Made by a program: the position numbers and the translations under genes
Notes under the pieces: model-generated
Told to the model about the DNA's origin: nothing
Database searches by the model: none
What the model saw: the letters and a program-made list of their open reading frames with translations, nothing else
In this document: piece by piece, positions 44,664 through 47,225 of the stretch
How positions within the stretch are numbered: position 1 is the first letter of the stretch
Layout: each line of letters begins with the position of its first letter
NCBI GenBank assembly: GCA_016931625.1
Contig: JAFGEK010000077.1
Location: 1 to 47,225 of the forward strand
Length of the DNA: 47,225 nt
Direction: 5' to 3'
DNA from: Deltaproteobacteria bacterium
Lineage (GTDB): Bacteria > Myxococcota > XYA12-FULL-58-9 > JAFGEK01

Positions 44664-45599
44664 ATGAAGAGCGTGTTGATGTATAGGCGAGTTGGCTTTC
44701 TAGTAACAATTTTATTCGTAAGCAATGCTGCAGCCCAAAACTATGATGATTTTTTACATCCATTTAAAAAGCCACTCTCTTCATGGGTAAAACAAATAGA
44801 TGAAGCAAGGCAAAGTGGCGATTTAGACACCGCAGAGTTAATTGCTGATGCTGCCGAGAAAACTTTAGGAACAGGTATAGCACCTTTGGTTCGGCAACGA
44901 GGTTTGATTGCTCGTGATCGTGGGCAATTACCTGAAGCAGCCAATTTTTTTGAGCTTGCCGCCAAGCTTGATCCTTCTTCTGATGCACGACTCGAACAAG
45001 TTGCTGCTTTGATTCCTATTGGTCGTTGGCCAGAAGCTGTTGAGGTGTTAGCTAGAGCTTTTGATGAACGTAGTATTTCTTTAAGAGTCGATGATGTCAT
45101 TGTGGATCAACGTATTGCCCCTCTTGTAGGATTTGAACCTTTTCAGGCATTGATTCATAGTGTGCGTAATGATCAAAGTGGACCATTTGGACGAACTTTA
45201 CAAAAACTTGAGCGAATTGATGTGGCCGTAAGCAGCAATAAAAATATATTAAATATAATTAGTAGTTGGATTTATGCCATTTCCAGAATTGTAGATTATC
45301 CTGGTACAGCAGTTTTTGCGTTATGGATTTTAGGTTTACTGTTTAGCATTGGTTTAGCTCAGACGCAAATGATACCTCCTCCTTGGTCTTTGATTAGTGG
45401 TATGCTTTTAGCCTCAGGAATATGGTATTTCACTGCTCGTATCGCAACTAACCAACCATATGCTGGTTTAATGACTATCTCTGTCGCTTTAGGAGTTATT
45501 TTTGCTCCTTGGGGAATAGCTTTAGCCTTAAGAAGTATCCTGCATAGAAAAGATAGAAGGCTAAAACAAGAACAACAAATTAATGAAAATAAAGAGTAA
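44664..45599 (+). CDS. TPR-containing membrane protein
   Basis: A 311-residue protein with a signal peptide (VGFLVTILFVSNAAAQ), a periplasmic TPR-like region (about 40-140: QSGDLDTAELIADAAEKTLG; RDRGQLPEAANFFELAAKLDP; PIGRWPEAVEVLARAFDE) and three transmembrane helices near the C-terminus (AVFALWILGLLFSIGLA; LISGMLLASGIWYF; TISVALGVIFAPWGIALAL), ending in a short charged tail. AAGG lies seven bases before the ATG. It is in the same direction as pgi but not obviously related. Function unknown. Confidence 0.65.
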   Translation: MKSVLMYRRVGFLVTILFVSNAAAQNYDDFLHPFKKPLSSWVKQIDEARQSGDLDTAELIADAAEKTLGTGIAPLVRQRGLIARDRGQLPEAANFFELAAKLDPSSDARLEQVAALIPIGRWPEAVEVLARAFDERSISLRVDDVIVDQRIAPLVGFEPFQALIHSVRNDQSGPFGRTLQKLERIDVAVSSNKNILNIISSWIYAISRIVDYPGTAVFALWILGLLFSIGLAQTQMIPPPWSLISGMLLASGIWYFTARIATNQPYAGLMTISVALGVIFAPWGIALALRSILHRKDRRLKQEQQINENKE

Positions 45600-45616
45600 G
45601 GTTTTAAAATACATTT

Positions 45617-46789
45617 TTACATAAACTTCGGTAGTGATATCTGTACTATTGTTCCGGTTCCTACTGTGCTTTCGATACTAACATTACCACCGACACGTTC
45701 AACCATACGTCGGCATTGTGCCACTCCAAGTCCAGTACCATCTTGTCGTGTTGAGAAAAATGGAGTTCCTACTCGTTCAAGGATTTCAGAAGTCATACCG
45801 GGACCGGTATCCTCGACGATAATATCCAATGCGTTTTTTGTATCAGTCACACGAACAGTAACATTACCACCCGGAGTATTAAGTCTTCCAAGAGATTGAG
45901 CGGCATTTGCAATGACATTGATTAGCGCTTGGCTCAATTCTGTGGAGCCAATTGCAACTTTAGGTAAAGTTGCTGCGCCATTATAACTTATTGTACCGCG
46001 AACACTTAATGCAAGATTTCTACAGACTGATATTGCATAGCGAATAACCGGAAGTGGGTCACATTGTGTTGGTTCAAGGGCATTGGCTGGCCGAGATAGT
46101 TTTCGCATGCTAGAAGTTAGGGCATGCATTAGACGGCATCCTTCAAGCATATCATTGACAATATGAGGCAATTCTTCAGCTAACTCGGTTAATTGTTGGT
46201 TATTATCTTTTGAGAGTTCACTAGCATGATTTTTTAATAAATTTTCTAAAGCAGGTACTGCAGGGATAAGCTGACTTAATCGCTCAGAATTAGTCATTAA
46301 ATAAGATAATGGTTGAGTTAAATCATGAATAACAGTTGCAGCTATACTGCCAAGAGTGACCAATCTTTCTGTTTGAATTAGACGTAAATGTAAAGTTGAA
46401 TTTTCTCGACCTAAATGAAAAGCTTCAAGACACCAAGTTAGTACTTGTTCAAAATCTGCAGTATCCCAAGGTTTGATTATGTAACGAACCACCAAACCAT
46501 CATTAACAGCGCGCAGAATTGGATCGAGATCGCTGTATGCTGTAACTGCAATACGTATAATATCTGGATAGAGATCTTTCACTCGATGTAATAATTCATT
46601 ACCGGACATATCTGGCATTCGTTGATCTGATATTATTACAGCGACATTATTATTGGTTAGAAATTCTAAAGCTTCTTTTGCAGAAGCAACCGTAGTAATT
46701 TTAAAACGTCGGCCAAAGCATTGCTCGAAGACGATACGGTTCGTGCGCTCATCGTCGACATAGAGGATCAAGCCATCAGGAACCGTCAT
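45617..46789 (-). CDS. receiver-histidine kinase hybrid, soluble
   Basis: A 390-residue cytosolic protein with an N-terminal receiver (ILYVDDERTNRIVF; phospho-acceptor Asp in IISDQRMPDMSG; Lys in IIKPWD). A HisKA-like region follows with His in SIAATVIHDLTQPLSYL, then a HATPase domain with NVIANAAQSL, VEDTGPGM and GTGLGVAQCRRMVERVGG. The receiver resembles those of RpfG/cyclic-di-GMP-type or sensor-hybrid proteins, but no output domain follows besides the kinase. There is no transmembrane segment. AAGGAG lies eight bases before ATG 46789. No cognate partner is adjacent, so it is an orphan phosphorelay component. Confidence 0.9.
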   Translation of the reverse strand: MTVPDGLILYVDDERTNRIVFEQCFGRRFKITTVASAKEALEFLTNNNVAVIISDQRMPDMSGNELLHRVKDLYPDIIRIAVTAYSDLDPILRAVNDGLVVRYIIKPWDTADFEQVLTWCLEAFHLGRENSTLHLRLIQTERLVTLGSIAATVIHDLTQPLSYLMTNSERLSQLIPAVPALENLLKNHASELSKDNNQQLTELAEELPHIVNDMLEGCRLMHALTSSMRKLSRPANALEPTQCDPLPVIRYAISVCRNLALSVRGTISYNGAATLPKVAIGSTELSQALINVIANAAQSLGRLNTPGGNVTVRVTDTKNALDIIVEDTGPGMTSEILERVGTPFFSTRQDGTGLGVAQCRRMVERVGGNVSIESTVGTGTIVQISLPKFM

Positions 46790-47225
46790 TTTTATTTCTC
46801 CTTACCCCTAATTCGTATACTTTACACTTATACTCTATACCTTATCCTAACTAATACTTCACTTTACAATAATAACTAGATGTTATTCTTGAAATTAAAT
46901 TTTGTGGATAAGGCTTTTTTAAGTAGTAATCTACGTTTAAGATTATGTAGTTGCAGATTGGCGTACCTTATCTGTTTCATTATTGAACGTAATTTTAAAA
47001 AACACTACTTCGCGTTTATAGACTTGCGCTCAAAGAGGCAATTCAATTTTGAAGTAGAATATTAAATTTTTACTAACATGTTAATAAAATTTGAATATTT
47101 CTTATTCCATCTGATTGCGTTTTAAAAAATGAAAAATAAACAAAAAAGTAAATATATGTAAAAAATATTATTAGCCAAATAAGATAATAATATGTTTAGT
47201 GATAAAATTATGTAAAATTTTATAG
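46790..47225. other. AT-rich terminal intergenic region, no gene seen
   Basis: This 436-base stretch is very AT-rich and holds several short T/A runs and repeated TAYACTT-like words just upstream of the hybrid kinase. A 61-codon open frame at 46880-47065 has no ribosome site and no recognisable protein features. I see no RNA gene, inverted repeat of note or complete promoter that I can defend. It probably contains the promoter of the hybrid kinase. Confidence 0.5.

Noticed and set aside
46880-47065. 61-codon frame at the right end
   Set aside because: No ribosome site, no protein features, AT-rich background.

Overview
The window is an AT-rich stretch of what looks like a low-GC member of the Myxococcota or a related former deltaproteobacterial lineage. 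It carries Gram-negative envelope genes (an LptD-like LPS-assembly protein, several lipoproteins and an outer-membrane polysaccharide porin). It also has features common in Myxococcota: a C-terminal tail resembling the MYXO-CTERM sorting signal, a Ser/Thr kinase with a PEGA domain, MopE-type Asp-rich metal-binding motifs and NHL-repeat lipoproteins, and a sigma-54 enhancer-binding two-component system. No rRNA, tRNA, CRISPR array or phage structural gene was seen, so the phylum call is inference.

Layout. 1-0.75 kb: the end of an unrecognised gene and a VapBC module. 0.8-2.8 kb: leuA (minus), preceded by a Leu-rich leader peptide and nested RNA hairpins that look like an attenuation leader. 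2.8-4.3 kb: CotH-kinase lipoprotein. 4.3-7.65 kb (minus): ZraP/Spy-like periplasmic protein, sensor kinase and sigma-54 response regulator, with a clear sigma-54 promoter placed where the transcript would start about 28 nt before the first gene. 7.9-17.1 kb: accessory surface region with a MYXO-CTERM-like beta-helix protein, a predicted envelope protein, an ECF sigma factor, a membrane-anchored TPR protein, a beta-helix lipoprotein and a 12-blade NHL/MopE lipoprotein. 17.1-20.4 kb: a PIN/Phd toxin-antitoxin pair, an HExxH metalloprotease, two low-complexity proteins without signal peptides, and an orphan beta-class DNA methyltransferase. 20.4-29.0 kb (minus): a complete pgaABCD operon for poly-N-acetylglucosamine, whose PgaA is about twice the usual length.

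29.2-33.9 kb (minus): hotdog thioesterase, an N-terminally truncated [FeFe]-hydrogenase remnant, a PfkB-family sugar kinase, a small inverted-repeat element that supplies the stop codon of the next gene, a LysM protein, and a Ser/Thr kinase overlapping it. 34.0-36.7 kb: YmdB-type phosphodiesterase, Ndk, GreA, an SRPBCC protein and a small charged protein. 36.7-39.9 kb (minus): an AMIN-domain protein followed by LptD. 40.0-45.6 kb: cyclophilin, SpoIID/LytB-like protein, a Cys-rich XRE regulator, Pgi and a TPR membrane protein. 45.6-46.8 kb (minus): a receiver/histidine-kinase hybrid. The last 436 bases hold no credible gene.

The most notable items are the leuA leader, the sigma-54-driven zraP-like operon, the repeat-expanded PgaA, the decapitated hydrogenase, the stop-donating mobile element, and two toxin-antitoxin operons whose promoters both predict leaderless mRNAs. 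I saw no clear evidence for a wholly new defence or secretion system. The metalloprotease and low-complexity gene group at 17.8-19.6 kb is the least explained.
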